Shown: piece after piece, positions 27,243-36,203 of the stretch
Position numbering within the stretch: position 1 is the first letter of the stretch
Layout of the letters: every line of letters begins with the position of its first letter
From: Pseudochryseolinea flava
Lineage (GTDB): Bacteria; Bacteroidota; Bacteroidia; Cytophagales; Cyclobacteriaceae
Length of the DNA stretch: 64,000 nucleotides
Assembly: GCF_003286915.1 (NCBI RefSeq)
Contig: NZ_QMFY01000009.1
Span: forward strand, 62,001 to 126,000
Reading direction: 5' to 3'
Position numbers and translations under genes: made by a program
Notes under the pieces: model-generated
What the model saw: only the letters and a program-made list of their open reading frames with translations
Told to the model about the DNA's origin: nothing
Database searches by the model: none

Positions 27243-30200
27243 CTACTGTTCTTGAAAAGTCACGGGAAAATCCTGACCTCGACTAAATGTATACGGATAT
27301 TGCGGCTTCCCTTTTAACTTCCTCGTCATCTCCGGCACTTGATCGTCGATGTATGACTTTAGTTCATAAATAGTAACCTTGCCATCTTTGGGCGCGCCGT
27401 CAGCTTCTCCTCGCAGTGCCTGTATCAATACGTAAGTAAATAGCCCGTGACCCAACTCGGTGAATTCGGTGGCGAATTGCTCACTACCAGCAGATGCCAT
27501 CACATGTATTCCTGCACTACGGGACAACTGTGCAATCGCTTTTTCTTCACTAGCACCTCGGGTGGCAAGTAATTCTACCGAGCCTCCAGATTGACACGCA
27601 TCCATCACAATAAGTTGTTTCAGCGCCTGGATGTGCTTTAACTTTTCTTGGAAAACACTGGCCTCAATCGCCTCTTTTTGTAACGACCCCTCGTCATACA
27701 ATCTCAGGCTTTCTGTCGGAATGAAATAGAACTTGTCGTCGACCATACTGCCGTGGCCAGCATAATAGAAAATGAACACATCTTCCTGATGTATCTTCTT
27801 CCCGAGTTCATCCATCTTCGCTAATATTTTGGCACGCGTTGCATCTTTGTCGTACAGCGTGTGAAGCTCGATGTCTTTAAAAAGCTGTGGCGACTTTTCA
27901 TCGAGCAATGTTGTAAATGACTCCGCATCGGGCTTCGCGTAGTTCAAATTCATTTTTGAATTCTTGTACTCATTAATGCCCACGGCCAGAATATAACAAA
28001 CGCTACTTTTTGAAGCATGGTGCGAGAATACTTCGGTGCTGTGCGGATCAGACTCTAGATTTTCTTCGTTGCGGGCAACAGCGGTAAACGTGTTCGTGCC
28101 GCCGATCAAGTCAATACTTTGCTTATAGGTTGTTGACTGCCCTTTCGTTGACGGAAACTTTAACGCTTCACGATTCAATGGAATGCTTTTTCCATTGTGT
28201 AGAACACGTAGATCTTGCACACCAGCACCGTTGTTGGTAAGCCTGACAAATAGATCGGCCTTACCTTCTTGCCCAGCGACAACAGCAACCTTAACCGTGG
28301 GCGGAGGTGAATTCCTTAGTTTTCCTTGAATGTCATTCTTGTCTTCTGATCCTCCACGATTTTGGAAAATTTTCGGCAGCAGATCGGGACGGAAGAAGTC
28401 TTCGAAGAATTGATCTACCGAATACGTCTTTAAGCCATTTACGAAATGAATGTATCTACGTGCATTGTCTGTTCCATTGAAATAACCACCCGGATTTTTT
28501 ACCATCCAATCGTTTTCGCCAATATGAATATGCTCGAAGAACTCACGTCCAGATGAAAGATCCCAAAACTTCGTAACGCCATCCAAGCTGTGACTGATCA
28601 TCATCTTGTTGTCGGGACTAAACAGTAATGACGTAACCTCTGCGTTATGTCCTTCGAAAGTGCGGATCACCTTGCCGGTTGCGATATCCCAAACACGAAT
28701 TGTGCGATCAGCGCCACCAGAGTAAATCGTTTTTTCATCTTTTCCGAAAATACTGATGTGTACGGCGCCGCGATGATCTTTAAGTTTTTTGGTCATCAGG
28801 CCTGTTGCGATATCCCACAGTCTAATGGTTCCGTCTACGCTCGCGCTCATCAATGTTCTTTGATCAGAACTCAACCGAATTGACGAGATGATATCAGTAT
28901 GTCCGACAAAAGTGCGCACTACTGTTTTCGTGTCAATTTCCCAAAGCTGAAGTGAATTATCGAGTCGTGCTGTAAAGAGATAAAGATCGTTGGGATGATA
29001 CAGAATGCTGTATGCGGAATAATTTTGGAAATCAATATATGTTTCGCGTTCTCCTGTCGTAAGATCATGAACCTTCATCGTTCCATCCCAGCTTGACGTC
29101 GCTACTTTGGTTTCATCACTATTAAAATGGATGTCGAAGATTGGTTCCTGATAGCTGTCGATTACTTGAATAGAATCTCCCGTTTCGAAATTCCATAATA
29201 CGATCTTGCCATCACCGCCTCCCGTCAAGAGACGTTTGCCGTCACGTGAAAGGTCATAACAGAGCACTGCTTTTTTGTGTCCGACATATTCCATCACCGC
29301 TTTCCCGCTCGCGATGTCCCAACGTTTAACTTTTGTTCCGAACTTTCCTTTTATTAGTGTCTTACCGTCATTGCTGATCAGCAGGTTGTTCTTCATCCTC
29401 ACATATCGGGCAATGTTGGATTGCCAATAGAAATTCGGATCGTAGTTCAATCCTCCCTTGTCACGCTGGTTTAAAAATCCTGTCAGTGTGAGTTGTTTTG
29501 ATTTCTTCGCAATGTCCCATGTAAAGGCAGTGTTATTATCAGAAGAGATCAAAACTTTTTTTGAGTCGATCGTGAAATCAATTTCATGGAACTCACTTTT
29601 TTCTTCTGCCGCTATTTTGGCAACCACTTCTCCCGTTGATTCATTCCACAGTGTCAGATCTTTTTCTGTTGCGCGTGCCAACAACTTCCCATCTTTGCTT
29701 AGCGCGAATCCCTCAAGGTTTTCATCCGTCGCTTTATCGTATTCTTTTACAATGTTAAAATTCGAAAGGTCATACTTCCGAACAGGGCCATGATATGACA
29801 CAATGTAAATTGATTTGCTATCAGGGCTGAATGCTAGCCGAGCTCCACATCCGCCACACCAGCCTTCTTCAAAGGTGATTTTTTTTGCCAACGTCCAATC
29901 TGTCGACAGATAGAGATCAACCAAGCGATTATCTTGACCGAACCCAACCCATTTTCCATCCGGGCTTATGGCAATGTCGACCCCACTGCCAAGTCCCTGT
30001 TCAGCGTCGACTGGAAATTTTTTTATTGGCTTGCGCGATTTGAAATCGTATACGACAGCAGAATCTTGTGTGCCGCGTTTTGCCAAGCCGGCATGAATAA
30101 AAAACTTTTGCTGTGGATCAATCGCGATGTCGGTAATCAGATCGATCGTTGTAATTGTTTGTATTGCTTTCCCCGTCGTGACATCCCAGATGCGAATGGT

Positions 30201-30488
30201 TTTGTCGTAGCTGGCGGTAAACAATGTTTTTCCGTCGGGCGTGAATGCGGCGCTCGTCACCGTCATTTCGTGGCCGAGAAAACTTCTCACTTCTCTTCCA
30301 GTATTCATTTCCCAAAGCTTAACGGCTTTGTCTTTACTGGTGGTTACAACGTAATTGCTATCTGGACTGACGGCGATTGACATCACAGCAAGTTCGTGAC
30401 CTTTCTGGATGATGGTTTCTAAGGATTGACCAGAAGATAAAAATGAAAGCGATAAAAATAAAAGGATGAATAGGAGAGCGTGTCTCAT
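27243..30488 (-). CDS. Exported WD40-propeller caspase-family protein (C14 peptidase-like)
   Basis: 1081 residues. The signal peptide (1-21, MRHALLFILLFLSLSFLSSGQ) is followed by two WD40 propeller sets over about residues 30-650, with at least ten W-D/W-E/W-N type blade endings (LWEM, IWDV, RWDI, LWNF, LWDI, VWDI, FWDL), then a beta-sandwich linker (730-830) and a caspase-like p20 domain (about 840-1075). The catalytic dyad is visible: His912 in FYYAGHGS and Cys965 in MDACQSGG. Metacaspase-type enzymes cut after basic residues and often need calcium; the propeller would bind substrate or partners. Its start is 36 bases from the end of the upstream cdaA gene. The role is unknown; its location is probably the periplasm or cell surface. 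Confidence 0.88.
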   Translation of the reverse strand: MRHALLFILLFLSLSFLSSGQSLETIIQKGHELAVMSIAVSPDSNYVVTTSKDKAVKLWEMNTGREVRSFLGHEMTVTSAAFTPDGKTLFTASYDKTIRIWDVTTGKAIQTITTIDLITDIAIDPQQKFFIHAGLAKRGTQDSAVVYDFKSRKPIKKFPVDAEQGLGSGVDIAISPDGKWVGFGQDNRLVDLYLSTDWTLAKKITFEEGWCGGCGARLAFSPDSKSIYIVSYHGPVRKYDLSNFNIVKEYDKATDENLEGFALSKDGKLLARATEKDLTLWNESTGEVVAKIAAEEKSEFHEIDFTIDSKKVLISSDNNTAFTWDIAKKSKQLTLTGFLNQRDKGGLNYDPNFYWQSNIARYVRMKNNLLISNDGKTLIKGKFGTKVKRWDIASGKAVMEYVGHKKAVLCYDLSRDGKRLLTGGGDGKIVLWNFETGDSIQVIDSYQEPIFDIHFNSDETKVATSSWDGTMKVHDLTTGERETYIDFQNYSAYSILYHPNDLYLFTARLDNSLQLWEIDTKTVVRTFVGHTDIISSIRLSSDQRTLMSASVDGTIRLWDIATGLMTKKLKDHRGAVHISIFGKDEKTIYSGGADRTIRVWDIATGKVIRTFEGHNAEVTSLLFSPDNKMMISHSLDGVTKFWDLSSGREFFEHIHIGENDWMVKNPGGYFNGTDNARRYIHFVNGLKTYSVDQFFEDFFRPDLLPKIFQNRGGSEDKNDIQGKLRNSPPPTVKVAVVAGQEGKADLFVRLTNNGAGVQDLRVLHNGKSIPLNREALKFPSTKGQSTTYKQSIDLIGGTNTFTAVARNEENLESDPHSTEVFSHHASKSSVCYILAVGINEYKNSKMNLNYAKPDAESFTTLLDEKSPQLFKDIELHTLYDKDATRAKILAKMDELGKKIHQEDVFIFYYAGHGSMVDDKFYFIPTESLRLYDEGSLQKEAIEASVFQEKLKHIQALKQLIVMDACQSGGSVELLATRGASEEKAIAQLSRSAGIHVMASAGSEQFATEFTELGHGLFTYVLIQALRGEADGAPKDGKVTIYELKSYIDDQVPEMTRKLKGKPQYPYTFSRGQDFPVTFQEQ

Positions 30489-30524
30489 GGTGTAATGGGA
30501 ATTAAACCATGAAATTAATAAAGA

Positions 30525-31385
30525 TTAGGAATTGCTAGTAGGGGACTCGGCTTCTGTTTCACCCACATGTAATTCCTCCCAGTTCGCAGGCTCGTCGTTG
30601 TGTAAGTACTCAAGGATTTTTTGTTCGACTTGTTTTAGCTTGAGCGCTTTCAGAAACTTTCCGTTGCGCGCCAGAATAAGTCGTCCTGTCTCTTCAGAAA
30701 TCGCCATAACCAGCGTATCGGTGTTTTCACTCATGCCTAGCGCCGACCGATGGCGCAGCCCAAATGTTGCTGGCAGGTGATCATTTTCACTTACGGGAAG
30801 GACACAACGTGCTGCTTTGATTCGCCCTTTGTGAATGATAACCGCACCATCATGTAGGGGAGAATTTTTATTAAAAATCGAGAGTAAGAGTCGTTTGTTG
30901 ACTTCGGCGTTGAGTGCGTCACCCGTTTCTGCATAAAACTTCAGCTCTGTGTCGCGTGAGAAAACAACGAGAGCGCCGGTCCGGGTTGCCTTCAGCGTTT
31001 TTGCTGCTTCCATAATTTGCTGAATATCGAAGTCGTCGTGATATTGACTACGCCAGTTTGTGATGGTTTTGAAAATGTTCTCACGGAATTCCGTTCCACG
31101 ACCAATCACCAGGAGGAACTTTCTGATTTCTGGCTGAAATAAAATGATCATGGCCAACACACCAACGCCCATAAACTGCCCAAGGATGGTGGCCAATAAT
31201 TCCATTTGCGCCGCTTGCACAATGAGGTAGATGAGGTAGAGCGCGAGAATACCTAAAAAGATATTGACGGCAATACTACCACGAATGAGTTTGTAGATCT
31301 GATAAAGGAGAATGCTGACCAGAAAGACATCAATGAAGTCTACCCAACCCACTTCCAGGAATCCGATCTTAAAAAGTAAAGTCAT
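30525..31385 (-). CDS. cdaA: Diadenylate cyclase, CdaA type
   Basis: Makes cyclic di-AMP from two ATP molecules. 286 residues. The N-terminal membrane region (about 10-85) has three hydrophobic helices. The DAC domain (about 90-260) has the catalytic LHDGAVIIHKGRI and RHRSALGMSE motifs, which bind ATP and magnesium. The order folP-cdaA is common in Bacteroidota. No c-di-AMP phosphodiesterase or receptor gene is in the window. Confidence 0.95.
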   Translation of the reverse strand: MTLLFKIGFLEVGWVDFIDVFLVSILLYQIYKLIRGSIAVNIFLGILALYLIYLIVQAAQMELLATILGQFMGVGVLAMIILFQPEIRKFLLVIGRGTEFRENIFKTITNWRSQYHDDFDIQQIMEAAKTLKATRTGALVVFSRDTELKFYAETGDALNAEVNKRLLLSIFNKNSPLHDGAVIIHKGRIKAARCVLPVSENDHLPATFGLRHRSALGMSENTDTLVMAISEETGRLILARNGKFLKALKLKQVEQKILEYLHNDEPANWEELHVGETEAESPTSNS

Positions 31386-31444
31386 GCTTTACAAATGTAT
31401 CAACTTTCGGCAATGCATGAATCTTTGTTGCTAGAAAACGTCGG

Positions 31445-32311
31445 TCAACGATTCACTAATGCTTGCGTTAATTTTACGACTTGCACAGCTTCAGCAACGT
31501 CGTGCACGCGCAAGATGCCAGCGCCTTTCATGACGGCAATAGTGTTTAATGCAGTGGTACCGTTCATCGCGTCGTCGGCCGTGATACCCAACGTGCGCCA
31601 GATCATCGATTTCCTCGAAAGACCGATCATCATCGGTTTGCCGAGCATATTCAGATATTCCATGCCATTCAGAAGTTCAAAATTTTGCGTCACTGTTTTG
31701 GCAAAACCAAATCCGGGATCGATGATAACGTCCTTTACAGCATGCTGTTCGAGTTGATGAATATTCTGATGAAAAAAATCGACAAGATCCTTCATCAAGT
31801 TTGTGTAGTTTGTTTGACTCGCCATCGTTTGTGGCGTGCCTCGCATATGCATGAGAACATAGGGCACTTGTAGGTCGCCGACAGTTTTAAACATCGCATC
31901 GTCGAGCGTCCCACCCGAAACGTCGTTAATCATAGATGCTCCCGCTTGCACAGCAGCCCGCGCGACAGCACTGCGAAATGTATCGACACTTAGCAAAGCT
32001 TCAGGAAACGCTTTATGAATAATCGTCAGCGCATGTGTTACACGGTGAATTTCTTCATCCATCGAGATTTCGTCGGCCCCGGGGCGCGTTGAATATCCGC
32101 CAACGTCTAAAAAGGTCGCGCCTTGTCGCAGCATTTCTTCCGCTTTTCCCAGAATCGATTTCTCGTCGCGAACGCGACTACCGCCATAAAAGCTATCCGG
32201 TGTGATGTTTAAAATGCCCATTACCGCAGGTGTGGAAAGATCGACTAACCGCCCCTGGAAGTTTAATGTTTTGTTTGTTGAAAATAATTTACTTTCGGAT
32301 GCAGATTTCAT
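31445..32311 (-). CDS. folP: Dihydropteroate synthase
   Basis: Folate synthesis: joins p-aminobenzoate to dihydropterin pyrophosphate. About 288 residues from the ATG at 32311 (a longer frame reaches 32413 but overlaps the divergent DUF1599 start). Signatures are MGILNITPDSFYGGSR, LDVGGYSTRPGA, SVDTFRSAVARAAV, MINDVSGG, MHMRGTPQTM, DPGFGFAKT and GLSRKS. It is the leading gene of the folP-cdaA-caspase minus-strand run. Confidence 0.96.
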   Translation of the reverse strand: MKSASESKLFSTNKTLNFQGRLVDLSTPAVMGILNITPDSFYGGSRVRDEKSILGKAEEMLRQGATFLDVGGYSTRPGADEISMDEEIHRVTHALTIIHKAFPEALLSVDTFRSAVARAAVQAGASMINDVSGGTLDDAMFKTVGDLQVPYVLMHMRGTPQTMASQTNYTNLMKDLVDFFHQNIHQLEQHAVKDVIIDPGFGFAKTVTQNFELLNGMEYLNMLGKPMMIGLSRKSMIWRTLGITADDAMNGTTALNTIAVMKGAGILRVHDVAEAVQVVKLTQALVNR

Positions 32312-32371
32312 GATCGGTTCGATGGAAATACGATTCAAATTAAGAAGTTTGCGCGTTAAAATTTTATTCCC

Positions 32372-32911
32372 TTGATCGAAAGAACAGCGCAAGAATATCA
32401 ACTGGTGATTCAAAACTGCAAATCGCTTTTTGAAAAGAAAACCCGCGACTATGGAACCGCCTGGCGAATCTTAAGATTACCATCCATTACGGATCAAATC
32501 TTCATCAAGGCACAACGTATTCGCAGCATCCAGGAAAAAGGCGTTCAGAAAGTGGACGACCCTATTCGTGATGAGTTTGTCGGTATCATCAATTACTGCC
32601 TGATAGCATTGGTGCAAATTCGATTGGCCGAGAGTACAGATATGGATTTGCCTTTTGAAACCTTGGAACCATTGTACGATCAAGCTGCTAAAGAGACGTT
32701 CGACCTTCTTCAACAAAAGAATCATGACTACGGTGAAGCGTGGCGAGAAATGCGTGTAACGTCGATCACCGATATCATTCTCATGAAGCTGTTGCGCGTA
32801 AAGCAGATCGAAGACAATCAAGGTAAGACGCTCGTAAGCGAGGGGGTGAAAGCAAACTATCAAGATATGATTAACTATTCAGTTTTTGCGCTGATCAAAT
32901 TGCAAGACTGA
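32372..32911 (+). CDS. DUF1599 family protein (duplicated domain)
   Basis: 179 residues built from two similar halves: residues 20-60 (KKTRDYGTAWRILRLPSITDQIFIKAQRIRSIQ) and 113-150 (QKNHDYGEAWREMRVTSITDIILMKLLRVKQIE). The repeated pattern is K-x2-DYG-x-AWR...R..SITD.I..K..R...I. The start is TTG at 32372; the next candidate start codons are well inside the first domain. In Bacteroidota this gene is typically followed by the DoxX-like gene, as here. The family has been linked to nucleotide modification on a comparative basis; no biochemistry is apparent from sequence. Confidence 0.85.
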   Translation: MIERTAQEYQLVIQNCKSLFEKKTRDYGTAWRILRLPSITDQIFIKAQRIRSIQEKGVQKVDDPIRDEFVGIINYCLIALVQIRLAESTDMDLPFETLEPLYDQAAKETFDLLQQKNHDYGEAWREMRVTSITDIILMKLLRVKQIEDNQGKTLVSEGVKANYQDMINYSVFALIKLQD

Positions 32912-32933
32912 TTTAAATACAAGTATTGAACGC

Positions 32934-34058
32934 ATGGAGTTTCGTAAAATAATTGACCAATTCTCGCGATTTTTTGTCGGCGGGCTATTCATTTTCTCTG
33001 GGTTGATAAAGTTGAACGATCCGGTAGGTACTGAAATCAAGCTTGAAGAATACTTTCATGTGTTCTCGACGGAATTCACTTCGCTTTTTTCGTACCTCCA
33101 ACCGATCGCACTCGAAATTGGACTCATCCTGGTCGTGCTTGAAGTGGTATTGGGCTTTGCGCTACTGCTGAATTATCAGATGAAGATCACTACGACCGTC
33201 GTGTTATTGCTAATGATCTTCTTTACATTTCTCACGGGCTATTCGTGGATCACCAACGCTGTTACCGATTGCGGCTGTTTCGGCGACGCCATCAAATTAA
33301 CGCCGAAAGAATCATTCTTCAAAGATTTGATCTTAATGGTGTTTGTGCTTCACCTGTGGTGGTTCAGAAAAAAATATCAACCAGTGCTCTACACCAAAGA
33401 AGGGCACATTACCATAGGCGTGATTACGCTTATCTGTTTTGTGTTGGGAGTCTATGCGATCCGACATTTACCTTTCATCGATTTCAGAGCGTATAAAATC
33501 GGGAATCACATTCCAGATCAAATGATCGCGAAAGAACCTATTCGATACGAATACATCTTCTTGGAGAAAAGCTCTGGAAAAGAAATCAAGTCGGAGAAAT
33601 ACTTGATGGACACAACAACCTATAAATACAAAGCGCTCATTCAGTTAAACGAGGATGATCCGGATACAAAACCGAAGATCACCGACTATCGTGTCTTTAC
33701 ACCCGATGGCGAAGATATGACACAACACACTTTTGACGGAGCGAAACTATTATTCATCATCAATGATACCGACAAAGCATCTACACAAAATATTCAGACC
33801 ATTCGTGACTTGGTGAAGGGTATTGATGGCAAATTAGAAGCGATGGTACTAACGTCAACTAACGCGGCACAATTTGAAGCTTTCCGTCATGAGCATCAAC
33901 TTGCCGTTCCATACTATTTCGTCGATGCTACCGTTCTAAAAACAATTGTGCGTTCGAACCCAGGAATTACGTTGTGGGTTAATGGAACCGTAAAAGGAAT
34001 GTGGCATCACAACGATACACCAACGGCCAATGAAGTTTTAACGTTGGTTGGTCAATAG
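32934..34058 (+). CDS. BT_3928-type DoxX membrane protein with periplasmic thioredoxin-like tail
   Basis: 374 residues. Residues 1-170 contain about four to five hydrophobic helices with the DoxX signature FSRFFVGGLFIFSGLIKLNDPVG and a short CGCFGDAI motif (TDCGCFGD). The C-terminal part (190-374) looks like a TlpA/thioredoxin-type fold without CxxC. The proteins have been linked to redox or sulfur handling in other bacteria, but the role is unclear here. It starts 22 bases after DUF1599. Confidence 0.85.
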   Translation: MEFRKIIDQFSRFFVGGLFIFSGLIKLNDPVGTEIKLEEYFHVFSTEFTSLFSYLQPIALEIGLILVVLEVVLGFALLLNYQMKITTTVVLLLMIFFTFLTGYSWITNAVTDCGCFGDAIKLTPKESFFKDLILMVFVLHLWWFRKKYQPVLYTKEGHITIGVITLICFVLGVYAIRHLPFIDFRAYKIGNHIPDQMIAKEPIRYEYIFLEKSSGKEIKSEKYLMDTTTYKYKALIQLNEDDPDTKPKITDYRVFTPDGEDMTQHTFDGAKLLFIINDTDKASTQNIQTIRDLVKGIDGKLEAMVLTSTNAAQFEAFRHEHQLAVPYYFVDATVLKTIVRSNPGITLWVNGTVKGMWHHNDTPTANEVLTLVGQ

Positions 34059-34061
34059 GCG

Positions 34062-34128
34062 GGAAGGCTTGGAAATTGGATGATTGAAATTAATGATCTT
34101 TTCTGTGATCGAATTATCCAAGCCTTCC
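34062..34128. repeat. 12-bp inverted repeat forming a long hairpin, possible terminator or attenuator
   Basis: GGAAGGCTTGGA (34062-34073) and TCCAAGCCTTCC (34117-34128) are perfect complements, with a 43-base loop. Allowing a bulged A at 34116, AATT (34074-34077) pairs with AATT (34112-34115), lengthening the stem to 16 bp. It fills most of the 96-base gap between the DoxX-like and aroK genes. No run of T follows, so simple intrinsic termination is uncertain. Confidence 0.6.
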
Positions 34129-34154
34129 GGTCTTAAAGCTCTCATTACAACGCT

Positions 34155-34655
34155 ATGAAAATTTTCCTCATTGGTATGCCTGGCTCTGGAAAAAGTACGC
34201 TAGGCAGACCGTTAGCACAAGCGCTTAACTTGCCTTTTGTAGACCTCGATAAGGAGATCGAGCGTCAAGAACAGCAGACCATCCCTGATATCTTTGCGTC
34301 ACATGGAGAAGATCATTTTAGAAATGTCGAATCCTCTGCGTTGAAGCAATGGGCATTTTCCAGTAAGGATTTTGTGTTAGCGACAGGAGGCGGCGCTCCA
34401 TGCTTTCATAGCGGAATTGATATCATCAATCAACATGGACTTAGTATTTTTTTAGACGTTACCGTTGACGAGTTACTTCGTCGCATTGGTGTTCAATCGG
34501 GAAGACCCTTGCTCGGAACCGATGATTTAAAACAGAAGGAAGAAAAGCTTGCGCAGTTATACGCAAAACGCCGTGATATCTATTTACAAGCAAAGATCAC
34601 GCTTGTTGAACCGACCTTAGCGCAACTGATGGAAGCGATCTATCTCAAAAAGTAA
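34155..34655 (+). CDS. aroK: Shikimate kinase
   Basis: Phosphorylates shikimate at O-3 in aromatic amino-acid synthesis. 166 residues, the normal length. The Walker A motif is GMPGSGKST; DLDKEIE binds shikimate; ATGGGAPC is the conserved GGG loop; and the RPLLG lid arginine is present. It overlaps the convergent porin gene by 11 bases at the 3' end. Confidence 0.95.
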   Translation: MKIFLIGMPGSGKSTLGRPLAQALNLPFVDLDKEIERQEQQTIPDIFASHGEDHFRNVESSALKQWAFSSKDFVLATGGGAPCFHSGIDIINQHGLSIFLDVTVDELLRRIGVQSGRPLLGTDDLKQKEEKLAQLYAKRRDIYLQAKITLVEPTLAQLMEAIYLKK

Positions 34656-36189
34656 AACCGACAGTTACGACGAAGTTCGTGTTTGTGAATTTTAAGTTGG
34701 CAACTGGCGTGTCAACATCGAAGGCGGTATATGGAATACGAAGTCCTTCCGTTTTTGTCGTGATCACCGTGAAATCTGTGAAGAATTTTTTCTGGCGAAT
34801 TCCCACGCCACCCGACAATGTTGTAATCTTTCTGTCAATGTTATCCGTATCGACGTACGGATCACCCATAATGCCATAGCCGCCACGGATTCGGAACTGC
34901 TCATAACGGAATTCTGCACCGAAACGGAAATTGGTAGTGCTGCGGTATGCTTTGCTGATATCTTCGTTTTCAAGATCATAATCGATGCCTGCAATATCAG
35001 ACGAATATCTTGCGCGACGATAGTTTACCCGTTCTACGGTTCCAGTGAGGAAACCATATTTTGATATAAACGTGATCCCACCGCTTAACCTCGAAGGCGT
35101 ATTGAAATTGTATTCCGACAACAAGGCTTCAGGGAATTTTTCACCTGTGTCGGTTTGCGTGTTCCACTCGCTAGTAATTCCAGCTGTGTAATTGTCTGTA
35201 ATTTGATGAATAGTCGGTGTTACGAAAGACGCGCCTAGTTGAACGAAATCAATCGGTCTGTAGATGAGCCCGAGTGTCAGGTTAACGCCTGTGCCTTGGA
35301 TGTCTAAATCCTCGCCGATCGTAAACTCGCGCAAGTCAGGGTAATAATCATCGTTCGCATCAAAATCTACGAGACGTTCGGTATAAGTCTGCGATAGTTT
35401 GTAACGAAGCGTTGTAATGCCTACACCAGCACCCATGAACAAACGATCTGAAAAGTTGACGCCGGCTGCAAATGTCCACTGATATTGCGCACCACGCCGC
35501 TTAATGGATTCCCGTTGTTCGATACTCCTACTTTCGCCGCTATACAGATCCCATGGTGATTGATAATATCCCGCATAAGATCCATTCTCTTGAACTGTGT
35601 CAATAAGATAATTATTGTAGGCTAGTGCGTAAAGATTATAGTAGTTGTTGTTGCCCTGAATCATCGATTCAAAATCCTCCCCAGCAAATTCTGCGGCAAG
35701 ATCTTCAAACGAATAGAGGATTGTACTTTCATCGTTTAGTCCGTTATAGCTGTACTGGCGATTAATATCGTTTGTGCGGGTAAGCGTTATTCCGAAGTTC
35801 CATCCTAAGAACCCTGAACTCGTAGGCTCATCTCGTTTGTAGTTAAGAACAACACTTAGGCCAGGCAGATTCAACTTAGAACCACTCGTCTCGGATTTTG
35901 TTCTCAAGTAGTTTGCCGACGTGTTATAATTATTAAATCCAAGTGTAAGTGTTGCCTCTGATCGGTTATACATTCCTAGCCCGGCTGGGTTCGACAATGC
36001 TGCGCTGTAGTCTCCTCCAATGGATGAATGCGCGCCACCCAATGCTTGCATCCGCGCACTGCCTGTGGTGCTAGCAGAACGACTGAATAACAGTGCGTCA
36101 CTTACGAAATTCTGAGCAACGGCGCCGCTGAAGGATAACAATACTATTCCAGTGATGAGGGTTAACCTCATTGACATAGACACATTCAT
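34645..36189 (-). CDS. FadL/OmpP1-type outer membrane transporter
   Basis: About 514 residues from the ATG at 36189 (an upstream TTG would add four residues). A signal peptide (MNVSMSMRLTLITGIVLLSFSGAVAQ) precedes the conserved SARMQALGGAHSSIGGDYSAALSNPAGLGMYNRSE block, typical of the FadL/OmpP1 N-terminal hatch. The rest alternates aromatic and polar residues in beta-strands, and the protein ends in a hydrophobic residue (VVTVGFTF), as expected for a barrel. It probably carries hydrophobic compounds; the ligand is unknown. Confidence 0.85.
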   Translation of the reverse strand: MNVSMSMRLTLITGIVLLSFSGAVAQNFVSDALLFSRSASTTGSARMQALGGAHSSIGGDYSAALSNPAGLGMYNRSEATLTLGFNNYNTSANYLRTKSETSGSKLNLPGLSVVLNYKRDEPTSSGFLGWNFGITLTRTNDINRQYSYNGLNDESTILYSFEDLAAEFAGEDFESMIQGNNNYYNLYALAYNNYLIDTVQENGSYAGYYQSPWDLYSGESRSIEQRESIKRRGAQYQWTFAAGVNFSDRLFMGAGVGITTLRYKLSQTYTERLVDFDANDDYYPDLREFTIGEDLDIQGTGVNLTLGLIYRPIDFVQLGASFVTPTIHQITDNYTAGITSEWNTQTDTGEKFPEALLSEYNFNTPSRLSGGITFISKYGFLTGTVERVNYRRARYSSDIAGIDYDLENEDISKAYRSTTNFRFGAEFRYEQFRIRGGYGIMGDPYVDTDNIDRKITTLSGGVGIRQKKFFTDFTVITTKTEGLRIPYTAFDVDTPVANLKFTNTNFVVTVGFTF

Positions 36190-36203
36190 GTTTGTAAGCA
36201 AAA

